NCBI GenBank assembly: GCA_030844895.1
Contig: CM061229.1
Coordinates: forward strand, 109,862,975 to 109,926,974
Length of the DNA stretch: 64,000 nt
From: Ambrosia x helenae
Lineage: Eukaryota > Streptophyta > Magnoliopsida > Asterales > Asteraceae
Direction of reading: 5' to 3'
A model generated the notes under the pieces. It was not told the origin of the DNA. It did no database searches and saw only the letters and a program-made list of their open reading frames with translations. The translations under genes and the position numbers were made by a program. Below, in pieces: positions 1-10,989 of this stretch; position 1 is the first letter of the stretch; every line of letters starts with the position of its first letter.

Positions 1-44
1 CTACTAGTAAACTAAACAAATGTTTGACATTCATTGTTCGAAGA

Positions 45-149
45 ATGGCGTTCGTTATAGGATTAATATCAGGAGTAATAGTAGGGATAGGTTTGATCGT
101 TGTGTTCGTTAAGTCTGAAAATGTTCGATCTAAGAGTCGCTCTGCACTC
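45..149 (+). pseudogene. synaptotagmin-like N-terminal fragment
   Basis: The frame from the ATG at 45 encodes a hydrophobic membrane segment (VIGLISGVIVGIGLIVVFV) followed by KSENVRSKSRSAL. This fits the start of plant synaptotagmin 4/5 (NTMC2-type) proteins, which open with one N-terminal membrane anchor and then a basic linker reading roughly EN-RSK-RS. Those proteins tether membranes at ER contact sites through an SMP domain and C2 domains. Here the similarity stops at about base 149 and the frame runs into unrelated His/Ser/Thr-rich sequence, so the SMP and C2 regions are absent. It is a gene scrap, probably carried by a transposon, or an exon cut at the window edge. Identification is from memory of the family. 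Confidence 0.45.
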
Positions 150-1074
150 AAACTCCTTCACAATCACCATCATTCACCATCATCTTCACTCACCATCATC
201 ATCTTCACTCACTGCCTGTATAACCTTCACCAAAACAGAGAGGAAGATGACTACTGTTATACAACCAAATCCCCTTCGCCATTGTATAACCTTCACCAAA
301 TCCACCGTTATACACCCATCGATCCATGGAGATACTGCATCAGAATGCCGAACGTCAAGGGATCTGTCTGAATAACGCATTACTGGACCAAAGACGAAAG
401 GATTAACATCATATCTGAAACTTGATAAGACGATATCCACTCATTTATTCGCGGTGATGGTCCCTTTGGTTCAATTGGAACTTAGATGGGTTGGAGGCAA
501 AAACGATTTGGGGGCGGCCGGAGAAGAAAAAGAAAAACTTGTCGGAACCGTTTATTGAAAACAAAAGGCGATGTGGGAGTAGAGAGAAAGAACAATGAGG
601 GTTAGGGATGTGACTTACAAAAGAGTGAGTGAGTGAGACGGTGAGGATGATGAGTGTTTGAGAGAGAGAGAGAGAGAGAGCGTAGGTGGTTGACATTGTG
701 GTTATGGTGATGGAGGTGGTGTGTATTCTAGAGAGAGAAAGTATGTGTAGGTGGGTAGTGACATTGTTAGGGTTTTAAGCTTTAAAGGGAGAAAGGGGGA
801 AGAAGATGACTGAATGTTTTTTATTAAAATAATCATAGGATGAAATGTTTAAATTGTCCCTCATTAAGTAGGCAAAATGACAAGTCTACCCCTGACTTTA
901 ACGTTAGTTTTTAACTGAGTTAGTGAAAAAGACGAAAATAGCAAAAAAAATCCAAACCTTAGGTGTTGAATTGCAAAGAAAAAACTTTTTTATACTGAAG
1001 TGGCAAACTGAACCAACTTCAAAAACGAAATTAGCATTTAACTTTTGTTAAAAAACGAATGACACCATTAAAAG

Positions 1075-1075
<1 letters not shown>
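150..1075. other. no gene recognised
   Basis: Low-complexity CATCAC/CACCATC sequence lies near 165-210 and a (GA)n run at 661-680. The rest is AT-rich with polypurine stretches. Short open frames here are driven by the repeats and show no recognisable domain. Confidence 0.5.

Positions 1076-1111
<36 letters not shown>
1075..1111. repeat. (TAA)n microsatellite
   Basis: About 12 uninterrupted ATA/TAA units. It abuts the 5' end of a Helitron, whose A|T insertion site lies inside the array. Confidence 0.9.
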
Positions 1112-1112
<1 letters not shown>

Positions 1113-1760
1113 CTATATCTATACATATAATAAACCAAAACAATTTTAATGACATGTCATAATATTATGCAATCTATCTTTTGAGAGATGCCACATAAGA
1201 TGTGATGTGGCAACTCTAGACCAATTAAAAAAAGGGAATAAATATGGTTTAAATATGATTTAACATAATCTATTAAATACCTAATCTACTAAATGTAAAT
1301 ATTAAAACTTTATTATTTTCTCTCTTATGTTTCCTCTCATAACTTTTAAATGTTAATATCTTTTATATACGAGATTTTTTAAAGAAAAAATTACACCAAA
1401 TTAACGAGCGTTTTATTATCTTTCCAACGAGTACCATAGTGCTATATAAAAAACGGAGAAAAAAAAACGACTATTTTTTGTAACCCGACAGGTATTGTGT
1501 CAGGTTTGGAATTAGTTTAAAAAAAATTGTGGGTTTGGGTCGGATCTGGGATTAGGTGATACCCGACCCAATTACCCTTTTTTTATATTAGAATATGATA
1601 ACTTATGACAGAGATTTGTTTAAAATAATAATAATAATAATAATAATAAAAATAATAATTAATCATATATTGGCAGATGCCATTTTTATAGTTTTAATAC
1701 TTCTAATTTTATTCACTTTACTTAGATTTCTCAACCCGGGACGCTTCCGGGTATAAACTA

Positions 1761-1761
<1 letters not shown>
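1112..1761 (+). mobile_element. non-autonomous Helitron, CCCGGG-hairpin family
   Basis: The 5' end is TC preceded by A (TCTATATCTATAC; an alternative TC lies at 1118). The 3' end has a hairpin, CCCGGGACGCTTCCGGG, then TATAAACTAG followed by T. This is the Helitron signature of TC, terminal stem-loop, CTAG and A|T insertion without duplication. The interior shares a block (TTAACGAGCG, TCTTTCCAACGAGTACCATAG) with the elements at 7253-7977 and 23918-24627. There is no Rep/helicase frame, so it must be mobilised in trans. It lies inside a (TAA)n array. Confidence 0.8.

Positions 1762-1833
<72 letters not shown>
1762..1833. repeat. (TAA)n microsatellite between two Helitrons
   Basis: About 24 TAA units separate the 3' terminus of a plus-strand Helitron from the 3' terminus of a minus-strand Helitron. 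Confidence 0.9.
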
Positions 1834-1834
<1 letters not shown>

Positions 1835-2467
1835 TAGTGGGTTTACCCGCGCGATGCAGCGGGTGTAATCGAAACTCTTTTGTAGAGCACAATCTAATCT
1901 AACATACCTACTATGAACCTAACCCTTATTACATGAATATTTTTTTAATACCTTTGTTTGAAATTCATTATAAACAGAAGCTTTCTTCTTCGGTTGTTGA
2001 ATCCGGTGATCATATAGTTTAGATTGGATTAGGCATGTTTATGTGTATGAATATAACATAATAATTTTAGAATTCAAATCGTTACCTCTTGATTAAAAAC
2101 ACAACTTTCACTCTTGATTTCTCGATTTCTATATAGTATGATCAAGTTTATAAAACTTTAACTTTTATAAAGTACCTAACTCTATATAAAAGGTTATAAC
2201 AAAATATATAGCATCATGAGTTGGTTTTTATATGTTTTTTATTCAATATATTTAAAGTAATTATAAAATTGAATGTCATGAGGTTTCATAAACATCTCAT
2301 GACTCTTGGCTTTCTTTTAATTAAATGTGTTGTTTTAAAGACATATTTACCCCTAAAAAGTAGTTATGTTATGTATTATGTGTTGTATCAAAAGCATTTA
2401 GACTTATAATAAAAGAGAAGGGCATTTTTAAGAAGTCCTTAGGAAATGCTTTATAATATAGTATAGA
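1834..2467 (-). mobile_element. non-autonomous Helitron, CGCGGG-hairpin family
   Basis: Read on the minus strand, the 5' end is TCTATACTATATTATAAAGC and the 3' end is a hairpin (CCCGCTGCATCGCGCGGG) followed by TAAACCCACTAG, then T. Flanks are T on the right (2468) and A on the left (1833), as expected for A|T insertion. Another minus-strand 5' end at 3512 could also pair with this 3' end, so the 5' boundary is less sure than the 3' one. No coding capacity. Confidence 0.7.
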
Positions 2468-3511
2468 TATAGATATAGATAGTATAGATATGTAATGAAT
2501 GAGTGTCTTTTGTCAACCAACAACCCAGTTGTGTATACCACTATATAATCGTAAGATGTTATATATTGTATTTAGATCATAAGGATATTCTGTGGTTTTT
2601 AATTGCAAAGACTTTATTTTTATAACAACTCTTAAGAGTTTTCTATACATTAACCTATGAGTAAGGTCATAATATGGTCATGTTTCTCATGCATGTCAGA
2701 CCCAAACATACAAAACCATCTCACTCTACCTTATCTATTAGTTTTTTCTATCTTACTTATCAATTTTATGAGCAACTATGATAGTTCGATGCATCAATAT
2801 ATTATTCGATTTCTTTTCTATGAACTTCCTACATATAAAAATACAACCCTAGATATTAATTGTATAAAATATTATAAGAACAACAAAGTATGGATTGGTT
2901 GGGGGCATAAACACATAATGTTTGCAAGAATATTGTTTTAATGGTGAACAAAAGGTTACCTCAAGATCAGTACCCTATATTTCACAAAATTTTGAACGAC
3001 CAAATATAGCATAACGGTTATCCGCAATATTCATGAATCTGCAAAAACAAAAGAAAATGGTTCATTAGTTGTTTTCATAGTAGAAGGAAACCATAAGATA
3101 TCAGTAAAAATAAGGCCTCATAAAGATACAAATTGAAAAAAGAAACAAGTGACAATGTCTACTAACAAATCAAAGATTATAAAGAGAATAAGGAATGAGA
3201 GAGTTGTTCATTGAGATGTATATAATAACAACATAATGGCCACTATTTATAGGACTCTAATAGAAGGTGTATACATAAATGAGAAAAAGGAGTTAGGAAC
3301 ATGGATAGTCACTAATAATATATAAAGGAGTTTGAAACATGGATAGTCACTAATAACTTTATTATTTCATAATCAACTTAATTGTTAATGTAAAAAAAGA
3401 CAACTTCACCCCTTTACCACCTTCATTAAGTTATTGTACCATATGCATTATATGTTGTAATTACTTAAATTTGGTTGGAATCCTTCACTCATGCTTTATA
3501 ATATAGTATAG

Positions 3512-3512
<1 letters not shown>
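2468..3512 (-). mobile_element. Helitron 5' part or older host Helitron
   Basis: The minus-strand 5' end TCTATACTATATTATAAAGC lies at 3512 and is followed by ATGAGTGAAGGATT, as in the plus-strand copy at 12629. No separate hairpin-CTAG end lies between 2468 and 3512. This is either the 5' part of an older Helitron interrupted near 2467 or a truncated copy. No gene seen. Confidence 0.45.

Positions 3513-3548
<36 letters not shown>
3513..3548. repeat. (TAA)n microsatellite
   Basis: About 12 TAA units directly next to a Helitron 5' end; the third such Helitron/(TAA)n pairing in 2.5 kb. Confidence 0.85.
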
Positions 3549-3549
<1 letters not shown>

Positions 3550-3668
3550 CGTGTTAATAATATATGGTTCAATTCTTTAATGGTTAAATGTGTGTTAAGA
3601 GGTGGCAAAACTACAAAAGGAAATTATTTTAACGAGACAAATAATTTTGTAGTTTGTGACCTCGACAC

Positions 3669-4234
3669 TAGAGGCGGCAATTATTGACACGACCCGTAAA
3701 CTGACCCGAACCCGACACGAAAAAAACAGATTTGGGTCAAGTAACACGACCCGTTTAAAAAACGGGTCGGGTTCGGGTCAACCGTATTAAATATGGGTCG
3801 GGTTCGGGTTGATGCATATATAAAATGGGTTGACTCGTTAACCCATTTAAGTATTTAGAAAAAATCTATTATGTTTTTGTTTTTTTTTTTCATTTCTATT
3901 TACATGGTTAGTTATAATTGTGTGTTATTTTTTGCACAATATATTATTTATCGGTCACACTTATATACTCAACATTAAACATTTTATTGATAACCCGCTT
4001 ACAACCCAACAACCCGCTTGTAACTCATGAACATGTATGACTTATTTAAAAATATGGGTTAAACGGGTCGTCTTCGGGTTGATCCAGATTTTATGTGGGT
4101 CGGGTTAGGATTGAAATATTTGACACTAATAATAATATGGGTTGGGTTCGGGTTGCACATTTCAACCCATCAACCCGCCAACCCGCAACCCGTAAACCCG
4201 CCAACCCATCAACCCGACACGATTGACACCCCTA
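3669..4234. mobile_element. hAT-type MITE, 566 bp
   Basis: The left end TAGAGGCGGCAAT and the right end, read inverted, TAGGGGTGTCAAT form imperfect terminal inverted repeats typical of hAT MITEs. The 8-bp flanks are CTCGACAC and CTAGACAC, matching 7 of 8. The interior is a biased mixture of GGGTCGGGTTCGGGTT and its complement. No transposase. Confidence 0.75.
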
Positions 4235-4371
4235 CTAGACACCTAGTGATGGAAATTAATTCATTCAAATCAAAATCATGGGAATGGGACGGAAGAAATA
4301 GCTCATTAAAATGGGCTCACAAATTAGGTCATGGGTTGGTAGATGAACTAAAGAAAGGCGGGACATATCTA

Positions 4372-5393
4372 TCTGTACTACATTATAAAAGAGGAGACAT
4401 GGGCAAATATATCTAAATTGTTCAAAGTTAAGATGACATATGAAGAGTTCCTTGCTTCACACCCAAGATGTCATGAAAATTCTTTCAATACTACCCCTAT
4501 TTGCAAAAGAAACATGTAGATTTTTTGTGATATTAAATGAAATGGTTGAATGCACCTTGTTATGAATGTAGAAAAGCTCTAAAGGTTGCCTACACCTTGC
4601 TATTTATGCAAATCATTATTCCATGTTAAAGAAATTATTAATAAGGTTAAATACTTTTTTATATAAAATAATCAACTTTTTCGAAGGATTCTGTTATTGA
4701 AACAATATTCATAAAGTCATTTATTAATTTTGAAAGCATCTTAAATTATATATTATCAATCAAAACTTCAAGTTTTTTAAAGTCTGTGTTTATAAAATCA
4801 CATATATTATTATATAGTAATTAGACTCAAGAAATATAATGTTATTTGGGAATCAGATCCGAAGTTTAGAATGAATCCAATTTAGATTTTGTTCAATCAT
4901 TGTAATTATGTTCGCCAGTTTTGATATGATTTAAGTTTGAAGTTGTTAATATTTATGTATGCTAGGATGCTCTATTTTGCAACAAATAACCAACAATTCA
5001 ACACCAAAGATCCCTTGAGAGGGTCAACTAGAATACACAACCTGTCCATTTCGTCTCCAAGCACACATGGACGTGAGTATTAATATCACTAACATCTATA
5101 TGTTTGATGTAAGAATCAAATGAGTAACATGTTGACCAAGATTCTAACATATTTTCTTCAGTATGACTAGCTAGAAGTGTACAGTAGATTGAAAATGCAT
5201 GGTGTTATTTTGTTAAGTATGTTTCATGTTATGGCTTACATACACTTCTGTGGAAAAATATTACCCACCATGAAGCGCATGAAGCGCAGACTTATCTTCA
5301 TAACCTAAAAAACTAAACAATTGATAAACAAACGGAAAAAAATACAACACTGTAATTTGTTGGCCCCGCCGCAACGCGCGGGATTCCTACTAG
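4372..5393 (+). mobile_element. non-autonomous Helitron
   Basis: The 5' end is A|TCTGTACTACATTATAAAAG. The 3' hairpin CCCGCCGCAACGCGCGGG is followed by ATTCCTACTAG, then T. Length is about 1.0 kb with no coding capacity. It is directly followed by a second copy in the same direction. Confidence 0.75.
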
Positions 5394-5720
5394 TACTATA
5401 CTACATTATAAAGGGTGAGAGATGGGCAAATATGTCCAAAATGTCAAAGTTAAGATGACATTTGAAAAGACACAAGTATAAATCACCAAGTTTTACCCAC
5501 TTTCTTCCATTTATACCCCTACTCACAAACTCCAAAGTCAAATATTCTCTTTAAATGAACGTTGCAAACAGTTGTCTGCCAAGGAACGAGGTGAAGTAAA
5601 GAACAAATTGAACCACTTGCATAGTTTATGTTGTAATGTCAAATTCTTGGTTTAGTATTCGGAAACCTTTAAACATACAAATGCATCGTGTTCCCGCCAC
5701 GAAGCGCGGCACCCTACTAG
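5394..5720 (+). mobile_element. head-to-tail Helitron copy, short
   Basis: It begins immediately after the preceding CTAG with TACTATACTACATTATAAAG, which matches the previous element's 5' end apart from a lost TC. The next bases (GGTGAGAGATGGGCAAATAT) also parallel the upstream copy. It ends with a degenerate hairpin (CCCGCCACGAAGCGCGGC) and CCCTACTAG. Confidence 0.6.
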
Positions 5721-5941
5721 ATGGCAAACAAAAAATAAAGACATTGTTGTGGGTGTGTCGTGTGACATTATATTGTTGGTTCAAAAATGAAATTAAAGAA
5801 ATACATGAATAGAGATGAGTGGGCAAAAGTGTAACTACTCTTTATATAACCAAAAGTTACATAGATAATGGTGCAAAAACAATACAAATTTGCCCACAGC
5901 TCACAAGAACGCCCCGCAGCAACGCGTGGACTTCCCACTAG
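5721..5941 (+). mobile_element. third consecutive Helitron 3' end
   Basis: About 220 bp ending in a hairpin (CCCCGCAGCAACGCGTGG) and CTTCCCACTAG, then T. No 5' TC end is visible, so this is a 3' piece: either the tail of an older element into which the preceding copies inserted, or a truncated tandem unit. Confidence 0.55.
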
Positions 5942-6039
5942 TTTAGGAAGAAAAGAGAGAGGTATACGAATTTTGGGGATGATCATTGAGTTCAAGAGTT
6001 TTGACGGTAGACACGAAGAAAACTAAGAGGAAGAAGCTG

Positions 6040-6673
6040 TGATGATCAAAATGCTAGGCTAATTCTTTTGTAACTTCCTCTAAGCTCACAGTTCAATTAG
6101 GTTTTGCACTTTTTATATTTATTTTTAGTATTAGATCTTATTTTTATGTGATGACAAACATGTAAATAGGATTGATGTATTAGTTAATTATAACAATTGA
6201 TCTGTGTTTTGAGTCCTTTCTTTACAACTTGTCCGGTTGATGACAAAACCTAGTAGCGCGTTGGGTGACATAAAGAGGGTTGACTTGATGCTTACAATTG
6301 GGTAGTTAATAGGGTTTGATGATAAGAACCTATGCTACTGGCTAGTTAACTAATTTCCAGAACCATGTCTATGTGGTTTCCAATCAAATAATTGAATTCT
6401 GTTTGAAACCTAAAATCTGAAACTTAGAGGGAGTTACTTCTTTACCATTATTGTTTTCTTTTCAAATCAATTCAATTCAACCTTTGCAAATACCTCAACA
6501 TTTTACTTCATAAAATATCATTTTAGTTAGTTAGTTAGTTAATTGATAAAATTACTGTATACACTTTTCACGCACTCCTCGTGGTTCGACAACCATACTT
6601 CATATACTACAGTTCTTATAGCTAAAGAGTTGTTTTATTATAGTTTTTTTATTAGCACGTCGGCACGTGATCA
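6040..6673 (+). mobile_element. degenerate Ty3/gypsy LTR remnant
   Basis: The stretch CTCCTCGTGGTTCGACAACC ... TATACTACAGT ... AGCTAAAGAGTTGTTTT ... TTAGCAC...GTGATCA resembles the end of the intact solo LTR at 40152-41307, read on that element's minus strand, down to the terminal GATCA. The left boundary is not visible and no PBS or internal domain follows. A 93-codon open frame over the right part has no recognised domain. Confidence 0.45.
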
Positions 6674-7232
6674 AGGTACTATTCCTAACTCCCCTTATGA
6701 TCGGTGTTTTTATAGTGGGATTGGTGTTTTATTAGTGGATTCTTCTGTTCATTGCAACGCGAATTTGATTTTGGTCGTTAACTGTTTGGTTCGTTATGGT
6801 ATCAACACTCGCTATAACAACTAGAGGAGAAACAAACAATATAAGTCATAATATGGACAAAATATATTGTCATGTGTTTATAAAAAAACGAATATTGGTA
6901 TCGGATATGATATTTAAAAGTAATCAGACTTACTGTTCAATCCCATGACTTTTAAATATATTTGAATTATAAAAGTAAAAAAATAGCAAAATGTTACAAT
7001 TACAAAAAAAAAAAAAAAAAAAAAAAAAAATTATGATGAAACATGTAAACAAAACGGAAGTGAAAATGTGTAAAAAAAAGAATTAATGTAAAATAAAGTT
7101 TCATAGTAAGTTGAAAGGTGAAGAGGTGTAAAGAAAAACACAAAAGGAAAAGGAAACTAATGGGGTTCGAACTTCGAACCCAAGGTTTCCTATCCAACCC
7201 AAGTTTTTCTTTCAGGTATATCTATATCTATA
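6674..7232. other. no gene recognised; poly(A) tract
   Basis: AT-rich sequence with an A-run at about 7003-7030. Nothing coding is seen. Confidence 0.5.
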
Positions 7233-8506
7233 TCTATACTATATATAATGCACTAGCTTTTATCCCGGAAGCGTCCCGGGGTTGAAAAATATAACAATTC
7301 TAATAATACTAATAGTAATAATTATTACTCTTGTAATTAAATAAATAAAAAAATAACATTGCTATAAGGTGACACTATGTGTTACAGTGTTGCGCGATTA
7401 TTTCTCCTAGCTTCTCTTGATGAAGTATACCTATGCATCTTTAAAAGAGTAAAATTCCAATGAAAGCATGGCGATTGGGCTGAATTTCAACATCGTAGAT
7501 AAGAACCTGGTTTAAAATAAAACATTATTAATGAATAACCTGAACATTTTGTGTTTTTTTTTCCCGTATGAACGAAACCCCATAAAAAATAGTCGTTTTT
7601 TTTCTCCTTTTTTTATATAGCACTATGGTACTCGTTGGAAAGATAATAAAACGCTCGTTAATTTGGTGTAATTTTATTTCTTTAAAAAATCTCGTATATA
7701 AAAGATATTAACGTTTAAAAATTATGGGAGGAAACATAAGAGATAAAAATTTAAATTTGTTTTTAAATTCTTTTTTCCTAAAATAACTCAATTTAAATTT
7801 AATAGATTAGGTTTTATATTATTATTTATTTTATTTTTTATTTGCCACATGGCATGACACATGGCACACTCAAGGAGGAGAATGCCTCATTGAATGTCAT
7901 GTCATTAAAATGGTTTTCTTAGGCATTCATTGAATGACAACTGATCAATCTTCAATTCTTTTATTATAAGTTATAGATGAGTGAAGGGTAATTTAATATA
8001 CCCGAAAGTTAAGAACTTTATTTTCATAAACAACCTTAAAATGAGGGTAAAATAGTCATTCAAACAATTTTACACTTTACTACATCATGTTAATTACACT
8101 TTAATTCCTTCAATTTTAATTAACTTTCACTTATTTCAACGATAGTTACATTTTCCCCTTATTTAAAGGCAACCACCCCCACAACTTTTAAGCGATCATA
8201 ACTTTTTTCATACGTTAATATTTTTTTAAATACATCATAAAAACGAGCATTTTATCCTCTTTAATTTGAGTATAACATTGCTAACAATTTATTTTAATTT
8301 TAAAAAAATTGATCATTTTGGGGTTATAAAACGAATTTTGACCCCTTTTAGATAAAAAAATTCAATAGTTTGCTTTCAAACCTGATATATTTGCTAGCAA
8401 AATATGAATACTAAAATCTAAGTATCATATATGATTATGATAATATAAACATAACAAATTTTAATCATAATTTTTATTTTTAATCTCAATTTTATTTACA
8501 TATAAA
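7233..8506 (+). mobile_element. Helitron 5' portion interrupted by another Helitron
   Basis: The 5' end A|TCTATACTATATATAATGCA (7233-7252) resumes at 7978 with TGAGTGAAGGGTAATTTAAT. Rejoined, this parallels the uninterrupted 5' end at 8507. Its own 3' end is not found before the next Helitron begins at 8507. Confidence 0.6.
7253..7977 (-). mobile_element. nested Helitron, CCCGGG-hairpin family, 725 bp
   Basis: On the minus strand it runs from TCTATAACTTATAATAAAAG to a hairpin (CCCCGGGACGCTTCCGGG) and ATAAAAGCTAG. It sits exactly between A7252 and T7978 of another Helitron, without target duplication. It shares long internal blocks with the copy at 23918-24627, for example the segment around ATCGTAGATAAGAACCTGGT. 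Confidence 0.85.
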
Positions 8507-8899
8507 TCTATACTATATATAATGCATGAGTGAAGGGTAGTTTAAGATACGCAAAAGTTAAGAACTTTTTTTTTTCTTTATTGCATAAGGTACAATCATA
8601 AAATGGGGGGTAAATTAGACTTTTAAGCACTAATTACACTTTAATCCCCTAATCTTAATTACATTTTTATCCCCCAACTTTACTTAACTTTTGCTTACTC
8701 AAAAACTAATTAAACTTCTCTCCCTTATTTTAAGCAAACTACTCTTACGATTTTTTGAACGCTCGTATTTTTTTTCATACGTTAATTTTTTTCTTAAAAA
8801 ATACATCATAAAAACGAGCATTTTATTCTCTTTAATTTGAGTATAATATTGTTATTTTTGTATTTAAATTTTTTTATGTGCGACATGATTACCAATATC

Positions 8900-9648
8900 T
8901 ATGGGTGAGCAATAGCTGAACTATGAACTGAAGTTGAACAAAAATACATACGAAACTCAACCAAAATCAATTGAAAACTAAATTAACCAAAACCCGAATT
9001 AACTTAAAATCGTTTATCGTTTTCTTCTTTGTGCCCTTAGTTAACTAAAATCAGCCAAAGTGAAACCGAATCATTCATATATTCATAGCAAGATGCTTGA
9101 GGGATGCAACATCGAATGCAAAAATTTCTAATGATGTATTGTTGGGTTCTGTTCAGTTCACTTATTAGCCAAAAGCGAAACAAAAACCAAAGTTATCGGT
9201 TAATCGATCTTATTAACCAACAAGTTAATAGAGTATGTTTTGCTATCCAAAAGGGGGTGGCGGCGCAGCTTGTTGCCTGCTTACCAGCCGTCCACTTGTA
9301 ATGTGTTGATTTTAATTTACTAACAATAAAATATCACGTAATTAACATAAAAAAACCAACAAGTTAATTGGTTCGGTTTATTTGTTTAGATTATCCTTTT
9401 CAGTTTGGTTTATTTTAGTTAATTTGGTTACTAACCAAAAACCAACTTTGGCTAAAATTATTGCTTATAAGTACATAAAATGAAGGTATAAACGCTAAAA
9501 ATATCTGAATATACGAATTATTTAGTTTTCGTTTGGTAATTTTGTTCAACTAAGGGTAAAATAACGACATTAAGTTAATTCGGTTTTTGATTGATTTCGG
9601 TTCAGTTTGGTCAATTTTGGTTAAGGGTTTAGTTATTGTTCACTCCTA
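8900..9648. mobile_element. inverted-repeat element (TAGGRGTGARCAATA ends)
   Basis: The left end TATGGGTGAGCAATAGCTGA pairs with the right end, which read inverted is TAGGAGTGAACAATAACT. The interior is rich in AACCAAA/TTTGGTT runs. The inverted match continues a few bases outside these ends (CCAATATC and GATATTGT), so the precise termini are unclear. Confidence 0.5.
9240..9335 (+). mobile_element. LINE 3'-end-like fragment
   Basis: GGCGGCGCAGCTTGTTGCCT, then a stop codon and AT-rich sequence. Nearly the same segment recurs at 31557-31652, where it is followed by a poly(A) tail. Repetition plus an A tail suggests a 5'-truncated LINE 3' end; I did not recognise enough protein to prove it. Confidence 0.35.
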
Positions 9649-9750
9649 GATATTGTTAATTACATAACATAAATTTTTAATTAAAGGAATTGCAATGCTT
9701 ACTCAAATTATAAATAATAAAATGCCCATTTTTATGATGTAGGTTTTTTT

Positions 9751-10228
9751 TAGGGGTGTAAACGAGCCGAGCCGAGCCCGAGCCTGACTGGGCTCGAGCT
9801 CGGCTTGGTTCGAGCCTACAATCTTGAGCTCGAGCTTGGCTCGCTAGCAAAATCAAAAGCTCGAGCTCGACTCGGCTCGGCTCGAGGTGATTTGAGAACA
9901 ATCTCAAACGAGCTCAACGCACGGCTCGAGATCGGAAAAGCTCGGCTCGCGAGTGTTATTAAATGGGCCTATGAAATAGGGACTTGGGCTTTGGAGATGT
10001 GGGCTATAAATTATAAGAGATATATAAATAACTTATAATTATGTTTGGGCTCGTTTAGGCTCGCGAGCCCAATCGAGCTTTGTATCTAGGGCTCGAGCTC
10101 AGGCTCGATAACTAAACGAGCCATATTTTAGGCTCGGGATCGGGCTCGTTAAGGCTCGGCTCGTTCGGGCTTTTTACCGAGCCGATCCCGGGTAGCTCTC
10201 GAGCCGCTACGTGTCATTTAAACCCCTA
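9751..10228. mobile_element. hAT-type MITE, GCTCGAGC-rich, 478 bp
   Basis: Terminal inverted repeats TAGGGGTGTAAACGAGCC and, at the right, TTTAAACCCCTA. The 8-bp flanks are GTTTTTTT and GGTTTTTT (7 of 8, within a T-run). The interior is built of GGCTCGAGC/GCTCGGCTCG repeats, which create spurious Ser/Arg/Leu-rich frames on both strands. Confidence 0.7.
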
Positions 10229-10465
10229 GGTTTTTTAAGTATTAACGTATGAAAAAATTATAGTCATTTACAATTCGTGGGAGTAGTTACTCGTTGGCTT
10301 AAAATACAGGGAAAAGGTGAAACTGTTATTTAAATAAACAAAAGTTAAGTAAACCTGAGTTAATTAAAGTGTAATTAAGATGAGAGTTGTATTATGCATT
10401 ACATTCTAAAAAAGTTTTTAACGTTTGAGTATCCTAAAATGCCCTTATCAAATATATTATAGATA
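10205..10465 (-). mobile_element. inverted fragment of the surrounding Helitron
   Basis: On the minus strand this reads GGGCATTTTAGGATACTCAA, TTAATTACACTTTAATTAAC and CATACGTTAATACTT, in the same order as the 5' part of the plus-strand Helitrons at 7978-8280 and 8520-8850. It is an opposite-orientation partial copy. Confidence 0.5.
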
Positions 10466-10467
10466 TA

Positions 10468-10824
10468 TAGGGGTGAGCAATAATTGAACATTTAGCCTAA
10501 ACTGAACCAAAAAACAGAAGAAGCTAAACCAAAATCAATTGAAAACTGAATTAACAAAAACAGAATTAACTTAAAATCGGTTATTTTTTTGTACACTTAG
10601 TTCACCGAAATCAACCAAACGGAAACCGAACCATTCATATATTTTTAGCTTTTATATATTTATTTCATGTACTTCTAGACAAAAGTTTTTAGCCAAAGTT
10701 CGGTTTATGTTATTAACCAAAATTAACTAATCCGGACTAAAAACCGACAATCTAATAACTTCGGTTTCAGTTTTGGTTGAGGCTAATAATCGAACTTAAC
10801 CGAACCGAACCATACACACCCCTA
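10468..10824. mobile_element. inverted-repeat element (TAGGGGTG ends), 357 bp
   Basis: The left end TAGGGGTGAGCAATAATTGA and the right end CATACACACCCCTA form short terminal inverted repeats. The interior AACCGAA/AACCAAA runs resemble the element at 8900-9648. Flanking 8-mers do not match, so the insertion is old or the ends are misplaced. Confidence 0.45.
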
Positions 10825-10989
10825 AAAGTGCCTGTGTTCCCGCTGCATCGCGTGGGCACCATGCTAGTAAAAATACTATATGTTCAACAAGGGAACTACT
10901 AAGCATATAAATACAAAACTTGAAGGAAACTTGACGACGAACAAAGATTGCTATTCTTTCACCACTCATATTTCATTAAATTAAAAAAA

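Larger units (their letters stand above)
8507..10867 (+). mobile_element. composite Helitron with nested insertions
   Basis: The 5' end is A|TCTATACTATATATAATGCA and the 3' end is a hairpin (CCCGCTGCATCGCGTGGG) with CACCATGCTAG, then T. Inside are two inverted-repeat elements (8900-9648 and 10468-10824), a GCTCGAGC-rich hAT MITE, a LINE-3'-end-like piece and an inverted Helitron fragment. Much of its 2.36 kb is therefore later insertion. Confidence 0.6.

Noticed and set aside
1..8. CTACTAGT at the window start as another Helitron 3' end
   Set aside because: No hairpin can be seen because the upstream sequence is outside the window.
445..696. Minus-strand frame starting MSTTYALSLSLSQ resembling a transit or signal peptide
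   Set aside because: Its hydrophobic start is encoded by a (GA)n microsatellite and the rest lacks any recognised domain.
9677..10038. Overlapping frames on both strands with Arg/Leu/Glu/Ser repeats
   Set aside because: They come from the palindromic GGCTCGAGC repeats of a hAT-type MITE.
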